Below are positions 46,601 through 59,506 of a stretch of DNA of 64,000 nucleotides, piece after piece. Each line of letters opens with the position of its first letter. Position 1 is the stretch's first letter. Both the position numbers and the translations under genes were made by a program. The notes beneath the pieces are model-generated. The model saw nothing but the letters and a program-made list of their open reading frames with translations, was not told the DNA's origin and ran no database searches. The stretch is from Myrica gale (taxonomy: Eukaryota; Streptophyta; Magnoliopsida; Fagales; Myricaceae): positions 18,463,001 through 18,527,000 of the forward strand of contig OZ005621.1 of NCBI GenBank assembly GCA_963930655.1. The letters run 5' to 3'.

Positions 46601-49600
46601 TTGGTTGGCATGTGATTGGTGTTCATTGCAAGTTTTCAACATATATTTAACTGAATAATCAAATAAATCTAGTAATAATTAATAAATGTTGATTAACCAT
46701 GTGCATTAGATAAGTTTGGGAACACTCCCTTGCTTGAAGCCATCAAGAATGGGCAAGATCAAGTAGCTTCTGTACTCATTAAGGCAGGGGCAGCACTTAC
46801 TGTTGATGACTCTGGCGGTTTTCTATGTGCGACTGTTGCAAGAAGGGATTTGGACCTCCTGAAAAGACTTTTGTCCATTGGTATTAATCCAAATGCCAAA
46901 AATTATGATAGTAGAACACCACTTCACATAGCTGCCTCGGAAGGTTTACATTCAGTAGCAGAGTTGCTTCTAGAAGCAGGAGCAAGTGTTTTGTCAAAGG
47001 ACAGGTATGATCTGAATGCTTATCTGAGTTTCTTAAGACAAAGCTGAAGCATGATACCTTTTATCTGAATGGTTTACACTAGTCTATGAAAAGGGTTAGC
47101 ATGATTGATCCTTCCGTCAGAGAGAATTACAGACCTCTAGTGTAGCTCTTTGGCAATTGAATGCTATAAGAAAACTTGTAACTTTTTTTTTCCCTTTTCG
47201 CCCTAATTTTATTTTTGAAGTTATTGGTCTCAGTTCAAAGTAAGATATCTTGGATCCTTTCAGTTTTCATGTCACCACATATCAGCCTTTGCCCCTGCAC
47301 TTGAGTTTTTGTCTCAGATTTCCCATTTCAGTTTTTTCCGCTCAGACTTTAGACTTTTGTTTTGGGAGTTGTCTGTAACTGAGAGATGCTATCTTGCTCA
47401 ATCCTACTCAAGCACTGGCAACCTGTCTCCTTCCTGTCATTTTATACCAAACAGCTAGCTCGAGAAGGAAGTTTTTCCTCTTTCTGCCATGCCTTGCATG
47501 ATTTCCATCTCTCAGTCTAAGTTACTGTTGAGGAGGGCTGAGTTTATGGCTACAATGGATATTTCCCTGAAAAAAATTCAATGACCATTACAGATGTAAA
47601 TGGGAACTTCGGATCTCTTCCAAAGTGTTCAGAACTCAAAATAATATCTTCAGGCATCATGTCCAGAGTTAAGCTTGGTTAATCACTTCTGACCAAGCAT
47701 AATTTTTTCCAGTCGCTTTGAGTTTCTTATTTGTATTTTCTTTGGATGCGTTAGGACATGAAATACGGCAATTTTAGCATATTCCAATCACATAGATATT
47801 CAATAATTCATTGTTTCATTGTTAGGATCTCTCTGTATGATGAAAGTCAGAAATACATCTTCAAAGGTTGAAATTAATTGTACTCGAAAGGTTGATGGTG
47901 ACTTTATAACTTCTATGCAATAACATGACCATAAGATTATATTTCCAATATCATCTTTCACTGCAGTCCAGCTTCTGGCCTAACTGAAGCTTATCCTCAC
48001 AGTAAAATTTCAAATTATGGTTCTTATTTTCATAAGCTTCCAAAAATTAGTTTGGAAGGGACAAAAGGGGACACTCTTTTAGCCTGCACTTACTTTTAAG
48101 GGAAAGGAAGAAAGTGCGTCAGTTTATGCGGAATAAGCTGCTCATGCCTCTGTTTTTTACTACAGAACATTCCACCTAGAGTAACCTTTGTCAGCCTATA
48201 TTCTGCCTTGCAGATTGGGAAATACTCCAGTTGATGATGCCTATTTAGATGGAAATAAGAATTTGATCAGGCTGCTCGAAGTTGCGAGAACAAGCCAGTT
48301 GTCACATTGTTCTCAGGAAATGCGAGGTACAAACAAATTTATACGTCTCACATGTGCATTCCATCCTTAAACAGAGGCTTCATTCCCCTCACTACCTTCT
48401 CTTTCTCTACCATATATATATTTGTTTTTTCAATAAGATTGCATTGCAGGTGAAATTCTCTCTCTCTCTCGCTTTATCTCTCTCTCCTCAATATATACAC
48501 AAGGCTTTATCATGGGTTGGGGAAACTTCAGATTACAGAAGCTGTGGGTGATATATGAGTCAAATTTCTATCTTGGCAATTATATTGTATTCCCTTTTCC
48601 ATTCTGGTAGCTCATATGCCATGTGAACCGAATAATCTCTTATCCTGTGTAATCACTCTCAAGAGAGACCGCTCATAAATGCGTGCCTAGAGAATATTTG
48701 CATGCATCATATCGCTTATAGCTTGTGCCATTGCATACTGCCCTTTCCCCCCTCCCCTTTGCTGGTGGAAGCAAGAGGTCCTTTCGGATTGTAATGGACA
48801 TGGTGTGGTTGTTGAATTTTTTTCACAATCTTTAAAGAATAGGAAATGGTAATGTCTCTTCTGCTATACTTAGCCAATAAATTATCATCTTACAAGTGCA
48901 ACCATCCATTAGAAGATAAAACAATTGGCTTATGCCCAACAAATAAAACATTGCAACCATAAAATGAGAAGTAGATAGAGGAGAGGAGAAAACTGCTATA
49001 AACAATATAGTTGTGTCGACAATGTAAATTAAGTCAGTTCTTGCCCTTTCCATTGGTGAGGTTCCAGTTTTTCAAGATTTACAAAATTGAACTGATTTAT
49101 GGACTGGCAAAAGAATGGTGTCAGGGCATGGCTTTCTTTTCCAATGTAGAAAAATAAAAGGAAAGACACTGTATGTTTATTTCTGGAAGCAGAAAGCCTG
49201 AATTGAGCATTTGAAGTGCAAGCAGAGTTTGTGGGATCCTCATCTAATTTTTCTAGGAATACCAAAGGGTTATCTCGTCTAACGAAATTAAGCTTGAAGT
49301 TAGGTGTTTCCACTTTCCTCTTGCAAGTGTGGAATATGATAATAAGCAATATGTGCGATGCAAGTCAGAGGTGTGTATACCTTGACTCTTTCCTGTGCTA
49401 CATGCCATCTTCTTTGTGGTACTTAATTAGGTTTGAAAACATTTTTTTTCTTTTTCTTATAAACAATATAGTAGGAACTTATAAAAAAAAACAATATAGT
49501 AGGAATTATTATGTTGTTTCTCTTTGAACCAAGATCTCTTGAAAAATACAGTAGTGATTCTGTATGTCGGAGAACTGATTGCCCCAAAAGCATAATCTCT

Positions 49601-50149
49601 TAGGAGACGGGCTGAATAATGTGATTCAAGCTTATGTATACTAGCAGTCACAGGCCCGCTTAATACATCACCTTGTCATTAAAGTGCCCAATACTTAGTT
49701 ACAACTAAGGTTTTATGGAAACCACCATTAGTATGGATCTATCTGGTGACTACAGAGGACCAGCGGTAACTGTCAGTCACAAGCATTAAGGTGTTTTTGT
49801 TTTTTATTTCCAGAGCAAATGTGAGTTCTTGCATAAGTTGTATGTCAGAAGTTTACCCTACTATTTCTGTGAGATGACAACATTTCCACTGGCAATAACA
49901 GATGACACAGTACAGAAGAAATGTGCAGTCTTTCCCTTTCACCCATGGGATCCCAAAGAGGAGAGAAGGGAGGGAGTTGTGTTGTGGATTCCACAAAACA
50001 TTGAAGAGCTTATCGAAGCAGCAAAGGAGCAGCTGAAATCTTCAGGTGGCTCTTGTCTTTTGTCTGAAAGCGGGGCTAAAATTCTCGACATAAACATGGT
50101 TACCGACAATCAGAAGCTATACTTGGCTTGTGAAGCACAAGAGGAATAA
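34655..50149 (+). CDS. SKOR: SKOR/GORK-type outward Shaker K+ channel, altered filter
   Basis: Thirteen exons join in phase: 34655-34878, 35773-35997, 36099-36162, 37251-37590, 38000-38295, 40000-40080, 41908-42006, 44137-44361, 44598-44786, 45840-45915, 46710-47004, 48214-48326 and 49902-50149, giving 824 aa (Arabidopsis SKOR about 828). S1-S4 lie at about 76-200, S5 at 212-236, then the pore, S6, a cyclic-nucleotide-binding-like domain (384-500), ankyrin repeats (about 540-700) and a C-terminal KHA domain (KKCAVFPFHPWD to the end). SKOR loads K+ into xylem; GORK releases it from guard cells. The pore reads TMANVGYGEIHAVN: Asn283 replaces the usual filter Thr and Glu288 the usual Asp. No exon is broken. 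Some introns hold repeats. Start chosen at ATG 34655, since the open frame upstream (from 34574) is unlike the family. SKOR versus GORK is uncertain. Confidence 0.92.
40700..40909 (+). repeat. diverged ~100-bp tandem duplication in SKOR intron 6
   Basis: Two neighbouring segments share TTTTCTGTACCTGG(C/T)CCTATT, a following ATGAAGAG/GCGAAGAG-TTG block and a closing GAGACTCTG(G/A)TTAA, with substitutions between copies. Confidence 0.6.
48373..48855 (+). repeat. direct repeat copy A (SKOR intron 12)
   Basis: Shares long colinear similarity with 51153-51616: GGCTTCATTCCCCTCACTAC, TCTCTTTCTCTACCATAT, ATAATCACTCTCAAGAGAG-like and GCTTGTGCCATTGCATACTG blocks. About 480 bp. Nature unknown: no terminal inverted repeats or coding seen. 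Confidence 0.75.
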
Positions 50150-51152
50150 TTCGGGTGGCTAGAGGTTACCTAGTGATCTGGAGACTGCTTACATTTATCT
50201 TATGTAATTAGTGGTGGCACTAAACAATAGCCCCTCTTTGTGAACCCCAGATACACAAATAAAACACACAAATGGAAAAACATGTAAGAATATAATTGTC
50301 AGAGCAACGCTCGAGTAGTAATACTGCTTATAATGCTAATGGCAATAATTTTGTACCCAAAAGAAAATCAAATGAAAGTTGATTGTTGCCCCTACACAGT
50401 ACTAGTCTAAACTTACCCATGCTTCCTTGGCAGCTTGGTTCCAAAAGCATTCAGAAATGTTCTTTCTATTTCGTTAATTTAGTCAATTTTCCCTCTTTTG
50501 CAATTATGATTTCTATCTTATAGTGGCCGTGCCTAAATTAAGGCATATAAAAAAAATTAGAATATGTATTTTTATTATTATTAATATTATTAACCAAACC
50601 TCATATTTGTTTAAATTCATATTTTACAATGGTTAGTAGGCCAATAATTTTGTTAAATATCATTGTTAATAGTCTTCGGAATATGTTGTCAAATCATTTT
50701 TAAGCAAACACGTAGGGTCTTTGAGCTTTGAGAAGGGTAAACAGAGGCTTCTAAAAGTTGAACCAGCTTAATGCCTGCTATCTTGGCAGATATTATTTGT
50801 CAATATTTTATGATCAATCTGAATGGAATAGCCGTATTCTCAAGCAATATAACTCAATTTTGGCAAGCCTTGACGACAAAGAGAGCGGCTACCTACTCTC
50901 ACATGGCGAATTTTAAAGTCAACAAGCCAATGAAGACCGCTTCCAATTTATAGTCAGTGGACAATGCACTCCTACTGTTCCTAAGAAGATGATCTACAGA
51001 ACTTTCTGCCATTCCTGCGAGGAAATTCTGGTGCCCTTTTGGAGCAAGAAGATTTTATCCATGGAGGAGGTTGAAAAGCGAAGGTGTGGGGAATGTAGCC
51101 TGGCTCGAGGCCACTGATATACTGTATGAGTTTTGAGAGAGCTTCTCGGACC

Positions 51153-51616
51153 AGGCTTCATTCCCCTCACTACCCTCTCTTTCTCTACCATATTCTTTTC
51201 GCATCAAGATTGCATATATCCCAGGTGAAATTCTTTCTCTGTCTCCTCAAACATACGCAGGAGGCTCTAGAACCTGTGAGACAAATAGTCCAATTCCTTG
51301 CTTGGCAAAATAAACCTTTATTGTGCAACTCATAGTTCCCTTTTCATGATTCTGGTAGCTTATATGCTGTGTAATACGAATAATCTCTTCTCCTGCATAA
51401 TCACTCTCAAGAGAGCCTTGCTCATAGGTGCGTGTCGAGAGGGTACTTCGCGTGCATCGTGTCTCTTACAGCCTCTTGTGCCATTGAATACTGCCCATTT
51501 CCCCTCCCCCCTTCCTCATTGAAGCAAGAGGACCTCTTCGGATTTTACATAGTGTAGCTGTTGAAACTCTCTTAAATCTTTTTGACTTGCTTTAAAGAGA
51601 AGGAAAGTAATGTCAC
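51153..51616 (+). repeat. direct repeat copy B (downstream of SKOR)
   Basis: Second copy of the segment found in SKOR intron 12, same orientation, about 2.8 kb further on, with the last SKOR exon between the two. Copies differ by many substitutions and small indels, so the duplication is not recent. Confidence 0.75.
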
Positions 51617-52547
51617 CTAGTTTCCTTCACCAAGAGTTTACCTTGATTCATTATGCCACAAGGAAAGTATAATTTGGTTTTCTGATGCCATAGAGAGAAG
51701 CACTGATTTGGAAGGAGTCTATGAAGATGTTTAGCTGGGCAAATAAGAAATCTGAGTGATGAATTGAGTGTCAAAGTAATTCTTTTGTCAATTTGGTTAG
51801 CTATTATTCTTTCCCCTTCCAAACAACATGATCAGTACTTCTCTTGTATAATTTTGTGATGGAAAAGTATATGAAAACTGTAAAGAGCCAAAGCTCAGTT
51901 CTATCCAAATCTATGCGCAGGACCTCCAATACAAATTGTGAATAATATTTTAAAAAGCTTACTGTATTGCCCCCCTTTTCCTTGATAATAATAATGCTAT
52001 CGAAAATGAGATATGGAGTAGTACAATACACCAAATTCAGAAGATAGAGATACGAGAATGTGTGAAGTTTGGATCAATGCAGAATAAATTTTGACCCCTC
52101 TTATTGATCGAGTCCCAAAGGGGTGACTAATATATATATGATCAGTGATGTTTGAGTGTTCAATCCCATGTAATTTCGAGAATCTCTAGCAAAGAGGAAA
52201 TAAAACATTATGTTCTACAAAGATATCTCTTAAAGCCTTTGGATTACACGACATATAGTCGACGGATTCTACTATTCTAGACCATCTCATCGGCTCCAGC
52301 CTAGCGCTACTCGAACATCGCTTTAAGGTCCAAAGTCCATAAAAAAGCTAGCACAAAAATGCACTTTTTACTTAAGTCATCAGTTTGATCGTGTACAATA
52401 CGGTGCACTCAAATCATATGATTTTTAATGACTCTATGGTGGATGGGCTAGTGTTATGGTGACGGGCTCGTTTATAGAGAAATAACTTTGGCTCAAACCG
52501 AACGTTAAGCATCGTGAGTTTATATATTAATTTTATGTTAAGGGTAA

Positions 52548-52860
52548 CTTAAGTTTTCAAGTTTTTTCTAGGATTCAAATTCATTCACAAAATTATCACT
52601 AAATATTTTAAGAAAAACACAAACACCAATACATTTAACATAATCTCCAATAACTTTTTACACAAACTTTAATACATTTTTTTAAAAAAATTATCACAAA
52701 TTCTCTCTATATTTTTTTACCTAATTTCAATACTTTTTTATTAAACAATTACATCAAATCATCTCTCTATATCCTTTTCACAAACAACTATAAAATATTA
52801 TTTCACATAAATATTCACAATTCCACAAAAATCCTACAATTTTTTTTACAAGAACATATC
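52548..52860. mobile_element. AT-rich MITE-like block, same family as PYD1 intron copy
   Basis: Inverted relative to 14229-14617 and shares TTTTCAAG...TTCTAGGAT at one side, ACAAACACCAATAC, and repeated CACAAACTTTAATAC / TTTTTTTA units. The other end CAAGAACATAT resembles the CGAACAT terminus. Confidence 0.5.
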
Positions 52861-53204
52861 AAATATAATAACTCAAAATTCAAATCTCCTTTTCACAACT
52901 GGCTTCCCACGGCTACCGCCTCACAATTTTTTAAACAGTAAAAAAATAAAAAAATAAAAAATTGTACTCTAACGAGATCCTCGCAAAGGGATTAGATCCT
53001 CGTAAAGCTTCTCTGGGATCGAACGGCCTACAAAGCGACACACAAGAGTAGAGTGTATCACATCTCCTGAATCTTACAGAAACTTGCGAACAATTTCAGT
53101 CAAATTGCCTTAGTCGTTAAGCCAAGCATAACTACGAAAACCCAAACCCAGAGTACGAGGCTCAGAAGAAGAAGAAGAAGAAGGAGAAAGAGTCAGAGAC
53201 AGAA

Positions 53205-56200
53205 ATGGGGTTGCAGTGGATGATACTGGGGTACGTGGCGGCAGCGGAGGCTGTCATAGCTATTTTATTGACCCTGCCTTCACCCAAGGTCCTCAAGAAT
53301 CGTCTGGTCTCTTTGGTTTCGCTTATTCTGCAACCGGCTCTCTTCATCGTCCCCTTCGCCGGATTCCAGCTCCTCGGTAGGTTTCCTTCCTTCTTTATTT
53401 CGCCCCTCTCCTTTATTTTCTTGGGAAATGCAATGGAATTTCGGATCTTTTAACGGGCTTGCTCTATGGGAATTTGACATTGTTTTGCTCTTCATTTTTG
53501 GTACTTTTTCGGGGTTCATCAAAGGGAGTTTGAAATGTCTTCTGAAGATTTGGAATTTTGTCTTTGTTTTGTTCGAATCGTAGATATCTATTGGAAGAAC
53601 GAGCATCGCTTAATGTGCACGTCTGAGATCTGCACTGCTGCTGAAAGAGATCGCTATGAGAAATCCGTATGAGTTTTCTATATTTTTCTTCCTTTTCTCG
53701 TTCTTTCCAAAGTTTGGGAATGCAATTGCTTGTATAGATTCTATGTTTCTTTCTTGTGGGAAGTGGATAATCGCTATAGTTTCGCTTTCTCCTGTTTTCT
53801 TTCGTTTTCATTTTTTGACCTACAATTATTGTGTTAAGGTTTCTAAAAAATTTGTGAAATTGACATGACATAATCTTTAATTATGTGAATTTACTTACTT
53901 TCATGACACAAAATGAAATAAGTCTTGAGTCTTTTTGCCTGAGTAATGGATGAATGGAGTCGCAAGACTCTATTATTTGCTGGAAACAGAGTCACAACAG
54001 GGAACAAAATCACATAATTCAATACAATTGTTTCACTTAAGGTCAGAAACTAGCCACGGCACAGACTTCAATATAACAGCACATAACTGACAGAATAGAA
54101 AAAAGAGTGTCAATAATTTCCACCAACTGCACATAACTATAATCTGCTTATCTTCCATTGTGGACACTCTGCGAGGTCATTTTCCTACATGTATTGAGAA
54201 TTAGGCTTACGTTTCTCACTGGCCTATAATGGTGCCAAGAATTCATATTCATGTTTTTATTGGATTAGGAACCATACTAAATATAGGGCTGTATCCTGTT
54301 AGATAGTAGAACAAAAAGTTTAAAGTGCCCATATTGGTGACGTAGGGAGAAAACCCAACCCTGGATGATGGATCTTTCCACAAAAGAATTGGTAGTCTTT
54401 TGAACTGAAAAAAAAACATGAACACGTTAGCGACGTGAAGAGCCTGACCAAATTGTATTGCAGCTTTCTTGGTGTACTTCCCTTATTTTTATTTTTTTTC
54501 TAAGGGTGTGCTTCCCTTAATTGCCTGAAATTCTATGAAAGATTTATCTTGCTGATGTAGAATGAATCTTTAGTTGTGATTCAAATGCATCTTGGTGTCA
54601 TCCTGTGAATTTGGGATATTATGCTTTTAAGAAAAGAAAAAAGAAACGACGTGCTTGAGAATGACAATCTTGGCATGAAGGATGTTTCAACTTTGCTTTA
54701 CGCTTTTAGATTTTTATGTGAGAATTGGAGATGCGGTACTTGATCATTTTGTATTGATTTGATGTACTTGTTTTGATTGTTGTAAAAAGTTCATGCTCGT
54801 TTGAACATCGAGGTCACGTATGGGGCCAAAGCCATATAGTAATTCTGGCAGGAAGTAATTGGTTATTATGGACTGGGCAACATTGATTCATTAGTTGGTT
54901 AAACTATTGCTAGAGAGCAATAGGTTTTCCTTTTATCTTGGCCATGTTTCAGGAAGAAAATGCTACAGATGCAGGATTAGAGTTGTCATTGTTAGTTTCT
55001 TTGATTTCAGCAAGAAATAGACCCTTGCATGATCCTGTGCAGTATTTGCACTCCAACAGGGGATTGTACATCCTTCTTTGTTTTCCTAAATTAATAGCAA
55101 AACTTGCTAAGTAAACTAATACGGTACGCCTTATATCTATGGAATATTGATCTGAAAGAATATTGGTTAAAGATATCTCTCAGTCATTGCAATCAACTCT
55201 TATCAAATTCCGGCTGTCATTTTTGCATGATTGTAAGGTCATCCATGCAAGATTTGAGTTATTACACATGTAAAGAGGGCCTTCTTGTAAAAGCGGTGGC
55301 CTGGGTAAAGCTGCAATCTGCTAGAATTATCAATCATCATTTTGCATTTCGACCATTTTATTGAGCACTCCACGTGTAATTATACAAGATATAACAGGTA
55401 ACAAGACACGGAGCCACTAGTAGTTTGATAAGTGAAAAAAAGAAAAGAAACGGAGCCACTAGTAGTGTGGTAAGCAGAGAGCCTATAGGATGTTATTGTT
55501 GTAGTTACCACAAACTGCACAGTTTCATGCTTCGCGAAAGCATCTGCCATTGGGCTTAATCTGTACCTGATGAAATGCTCTTCAAGCAGCTCAAAAAAAT
55601 GAGTTGTATTAATTTTTCTGCAGCATGTGCTTTTAAGTGTATCTATGTGATTTCAAGTGACTGCAGCAAACACACAGATGTGGACAGGGAGATTGTGGAA
55701 TTTGTTTTAGGGTGAAAAGTGCACAATTTTAATTTAAGACAGAATATGAGAATCTTATGAGTTATTATTAGTTGCATAATTTTGTTCGAGCCATAATGGG
55801 GCTGCTGCAGGCAACCATGCTTACATAAACCTTCGAGTACTACGTGATGTGTTTCTGTATTTCTCACGTAATGCTTTGTCGGAGACCCGTTGCTAACACC
55901 AACTAATGAGTCACCAAGCTCTAAATGTGAAGTTGATGGCGCCAAATTCATGGCTGCATGACTGATCTGAACATCTGTAGTCTTTCATAGACTGATATTC
56001 GAGTTGTGTTGTGCAGATCTACAAAGCTCAAAGGAATGTGATTTTGTGTGCTGCATCGATCCTTCTCTATTGGTAATTGTCCAGGTGTCATTGGGATGCT
56101 GTATTTAAGAGTGCAATTCATTGTTTTATATGGATTTATATGTCTTCAAATGTGGGTGCAGGTCTGTGTACCGCATTTGTCACTATCACAAGGAGATTAA

Positions 56201-56240
56201 GAGCATGGAGGAAGTGGAGAAGAGGTCCAAGGAACAGTAG
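53205..56240 (+). CDS. BAP31-like small ER membrane protein
   Basis: Four exons, 53205-53376, 53584-53666, 56017-56072 and 56162-56240, join in phase to 129 aa, the same length as the Arabidopsis B-cell receptor-associated-like protein I recall (At3g17780). It begins MGLQWMILGYVAAAEAVIAI (first membrane span), then PSPKVLKNRLVSLVSLILQP and a second span. A loop DIYWKNEHRLMCTSEICTAA with conserved Cys residues follows, then YKAQRNVILCAASILLYW (third span). The charged tail HYHKEIKSMEEVEKRSKEQ could be a short coiled coil. BAP29/BAP31 proteins are ER cargo-sorting and quality-control factors. The plant short forms lack the long death-effector-like tail; their role is not well defined. Intron 2 is about 2.35 kb with no gene seen inside. 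Confidence 0.88.
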
Positions 56241-56983
56241 CTTTGTTATCTGTGCCCTCTGCTATTAAATTAGCTGAATCAAGAAATGACCCTGCCTCTA
56301 ATTCTGCTACAATGCTGTTAACTTAATGTATTTTCCAGCTGCAGCCGTTGGCTATGTGCTTGTGCCATGTTCTTTTTGTAGCTTGAAGCTGCCTTTTCTT
56401 TCGAGTTGATGGTTAAACATGACTTTTCATTAGTTATCTGCGAAGCGAGTTATTAGTCCACCCTCGTGAGCTGTTAGGAATTTTGTTTTACCAGAAGGTA
56501 TCGAACTTTGGATCAAAGGTTGAGGCCTTGCATGAGGTTATATCCTACAAAGTCTTTTAAAAGTGCTGAGATTTCGTAATTCACTCCCTCGATTAAGGTG
56601 GCCTTAATGATGGTCGTGTCTGGAACGGCAATGGGCTGGCTTCAGCACAACAGGCTTGGAAAGGGCAGGTTACTTCTATGAAAGCTGCAAGAAAAATAGC
56701 TAGAGAAATAAATAGTTGATCGAGAAGGACTGTAAACCACAACTGCCATGTTCAATCAGTTTAGAAACGTCGGCTGATGGGGTCCTGAATTATCTTAGCT
56801 AACAAGGACATTACAATTGAATTAGTGGTCGACTTTGGTCAACAATAACCTAACATTTCTAAACCACAAAAAAAAACCCCCTAACAGTTTAGGATCGGGA
56901 AAGCTCAATTATTCCTCCTACCCTCGAAAAGTTTAAGAGTGACAATATTATACTTCCATTGAAGGGAACTTAGAATAATTTTA

Positions 56984-57260
56984 GGGAAAATATCACTTTG
57001 AGCCCTTTAACTATCAATGCAATTTCAAATAGGGATCTAAACTACTAACTTTGACACATTGAGCTCACAAATTACTAAATTTCATCAATTTGTGTTCCTA
57101 AAAAAGATCTAACGATCAAACTCTGCCATGTGACATGATTTTGACCTTCAAATTTCATTTCAATGTGTAATTTGATTAATTGTGAAAGTTGGAGGGTTCA
57201 ATGTGTCAAGATTGATAGTTTAGATCTCTATTTGAAACTCATGCATCAATATAGTGTCCT
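56984..57260. mobile_element. MITE with ~80-bp inverted repeats
   Basis: The left block CAATTTCAAATAGGGATCTA ... AACTTTGACACATTGAGC is mirrored on the right by TCAATGTGTCAAGATTGATA ... TAGATCTCTATTTGAAACTC. The centre is a short AT-rich loop with a second inverted part (AAATTTCATC...). About 277 bp, no coding. A related partial copy starts near 58745 (AGAAATATCACTTTTTGCCC). Confidence 0.65.
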
Positions 57261-57885
57261 AACTAGGACAAGGACAATATCACCTTAGAGGTGGGGAGCG
57301 CACACATGCTTACAAAAAAACTAGCACAATTTAAGTGAGGACATCCTATTTGGAATTTAAACCTAAGACATTGGAGTATACGGCTCACCTTAGAGAACAC
57401 CCCTTACTACTAACTAGGATAGACCTTTGCGGCAATTTTCCTTGGTATAATAAAAAACACTCACCAAGACATGGTGCATGCTACTCGGTGAGCAGTTTCA
57501 TTTTAAAATTTAAAGAGCCAACACCATTTTTAAAAGAGAAAAAAGCCGTTTAATTTACCTTTATCTATATATAGAGCAGGAGCTATCACATTCATTCGAT
57601 CTGCTCCTTTCTTGGTACGTAATTGAAGGCTTCCTTTTTTTTTCTACAAAAGAGTGTCTCGCTCTCATTTGAAGCACTGGTGATTTATTTATATAGTGAT
57701 ATCATGCCTCTAACGTGTTGACATATTTGAAAACGTGCGACACACTCACAATTTATCATTCTATCTGAGTCGACGAACATTGTTTTGAAAGTGCTAGACA
57801 CGAGAAAGAAAAACTACAGATTCGACTTACTGGTTATCGGACGAGATGATCAGTTTGATTATCAGTTGTAGATTTCATTGGTTTT

Positions 57886-58088
57886 GTTAGAATATAAATT
57901 GTCTTAAGTCCCATATTGATTGTTGAAAAAAAGAGAGAGAAAGACTTAAGGTGGTTCGCCGAAAGCGCTACATCTTTATTTTTCAAATTGTATTTAACTT
58001 GTACATAGAAAGATCTTTTTATAGAACCCAACTCACAAAGAACTAACATTCTTAACCAAAGTGAGACTTAGACAATTTATATTCTAAC
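57886..58088. mobile_element. 203-bp MITE with near-perfect 24-bp ends
   Basis: Starts GTTAGAATATAAATTGTCTT AAGTC and ends in GACTTAGACAATTTATATTC TAAC, its reverse complement with a one-base indel. The interior includes an inner inverted pair around AAGACTTAAGGTGG. Target duplication not resolved. Confidence 0.7.
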
Positions 58089-59175
58089 CTTTGATGTTGA
58101 GGATGGGGTACTGTCATGATGATGCATGGTGACTCCTATGGATATATGGAAGATTAAAGCGCCACCATGCACCATCCATTAATGGTCTAACATGATAAAA
58201 GGAGTTTGGAGCTAAATAAATAAGGTGATGTATTAATTAGTGTCCAATCAAATTAAACAAGCCCACCTGAAATATTGAGTTGAAGTGTACGGGTTTAAAT
58301 AATTTCATGTTCATGTTTTTCTGAGAGAGGGCTCACATTTGTTGCCTCCCTCACACATCCTCTTCAAGCCACGTTAGTTAGAAACTCAAATCAATCGGAG
58401 CAATATGCATATTGCATGTCGATGTGGTGTGCTATTAATTATTACAACTTTATATATAATTTGGAAGCAAGGTCGATTTCAATCGAGATAAACGTGACCC
58501 CATAATTTTCTGACTAATATTGTTAGTAATTGAAATAACTCGTCATATTTACCCCCCATAAAAAACTCGTCATAATTGACAACTAAGTTGATATATATTA
58601 ACTGACATTAGTTTATCAATAAAAAAAATCTATTTTGGTAGATTCTTGTCATTTTTCCTAGATCCTCCGGCTAGCGTCTCTGATCTTGGGTGAACAAAAA
58701 AAAATCAACTGATGAGGCTTCTTTGGGTCTTTCAAATATTTTTGGGAGAAATATCACTTTTTGCCCCTACCAATAAGCCAAATGTCACATCGAGTCCTTA
58801 AACTATCAAAATTAATTCATCAAATTTCATCGTATCATTATAGGATCCCATCGACAATATTGTGCCATACATGCACGTTGCCTATATTCTTCATATTTCG
58901 ACAGTTGTATCTTACTAAAGAGCGAACATCAATGTATTTTGGTAATTTTATAACTAATTGTGATGAAGTTCGTAGTCCAGAACAATAAACAGATTTATGT
59001 GGTAGTTTAGGGACTAGAAGTGAAGATTCACTCTAGATTTTAATTTTCTCAAATAATTAAGGTTTTATAATAAGTTTTTGTAGCCATTCATATTCTCTTT
59101 TGTTTTTTTTTTCATATTTAACGAGCCCTTATCTTGTATTTAGAGATTTGTCTAAGATACTCATGAATATTTTGG

Positions 59176-59185
<10 letters not shown>

Positions 59186-59214
<29 letters not shown>
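59186..59214. repeat. (AAT)n microsatellite
   Basis: About eight ATA/AAT trinucleotides after a short TATATA run. Confidence 0.9.
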
Positions 59215-59215
<1 letters not shown>

Positions 59216-59506
59216 TCTGATGGGAACAGGATTACGGGAACATGATTCTATGTTGGTCCAATACATGATGATGAAAAATCTCCAAGACTCCCAACAGTTT
59301 TCACTAGTTTTACCAAAGTTTCAAAACCCAAATATATATAAGAGGCTGGAAAAATTAAGACAATATCACTTCTTGTGCATCGTGTGCGTGTGCATGCCCG
59401 CTTTGGTACATTGTACACAGCAAAATTATTATATATAATTACTTGAAAAAACTGGATAGTAATTAATCAGCAAATACACAAATATTGAAGAGTTTCGCTT
59501 CCCAAT

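Larger units (their letters stand above)
50150..53204. other. intergenic between SKOR and BAP31-like gene
   Basis: Includes the SKOR 3' UTR, repeat copy B (51153-51616) and an AT-rich MITE-like block (52548-52860). I see no further gene. The final 200 bases, with a GAAGAA run just before the ATG, are the promoter and 5' UTR of the BAP31-like gene. Confidence 0.5.
56241..59506. other. intergenic between BAP31-like and U-box genes
   Basis: The genes converge here. The region holds both 3' UTRs, two MITEs (56984-57260 and 57886-58088), a MITE-like fragment (58745-59010) and an AAT microsatellite. No gene recognised. Confidence 0.5.

Noticed and set aside
49029-49349. Minus-strand 106-codon frame in SKOR intron 12
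   Set aside because: No family resemblance and intronic in a well-supported gene.
58118-58190. Imperfect hairpin GATGATGCATGGTG / CACCATGCACCATC that might be a microRNA precursor
   Set aside because: The stem is only about 14 bases with a mismatch and a large loop, and it matches no miRNA I know.
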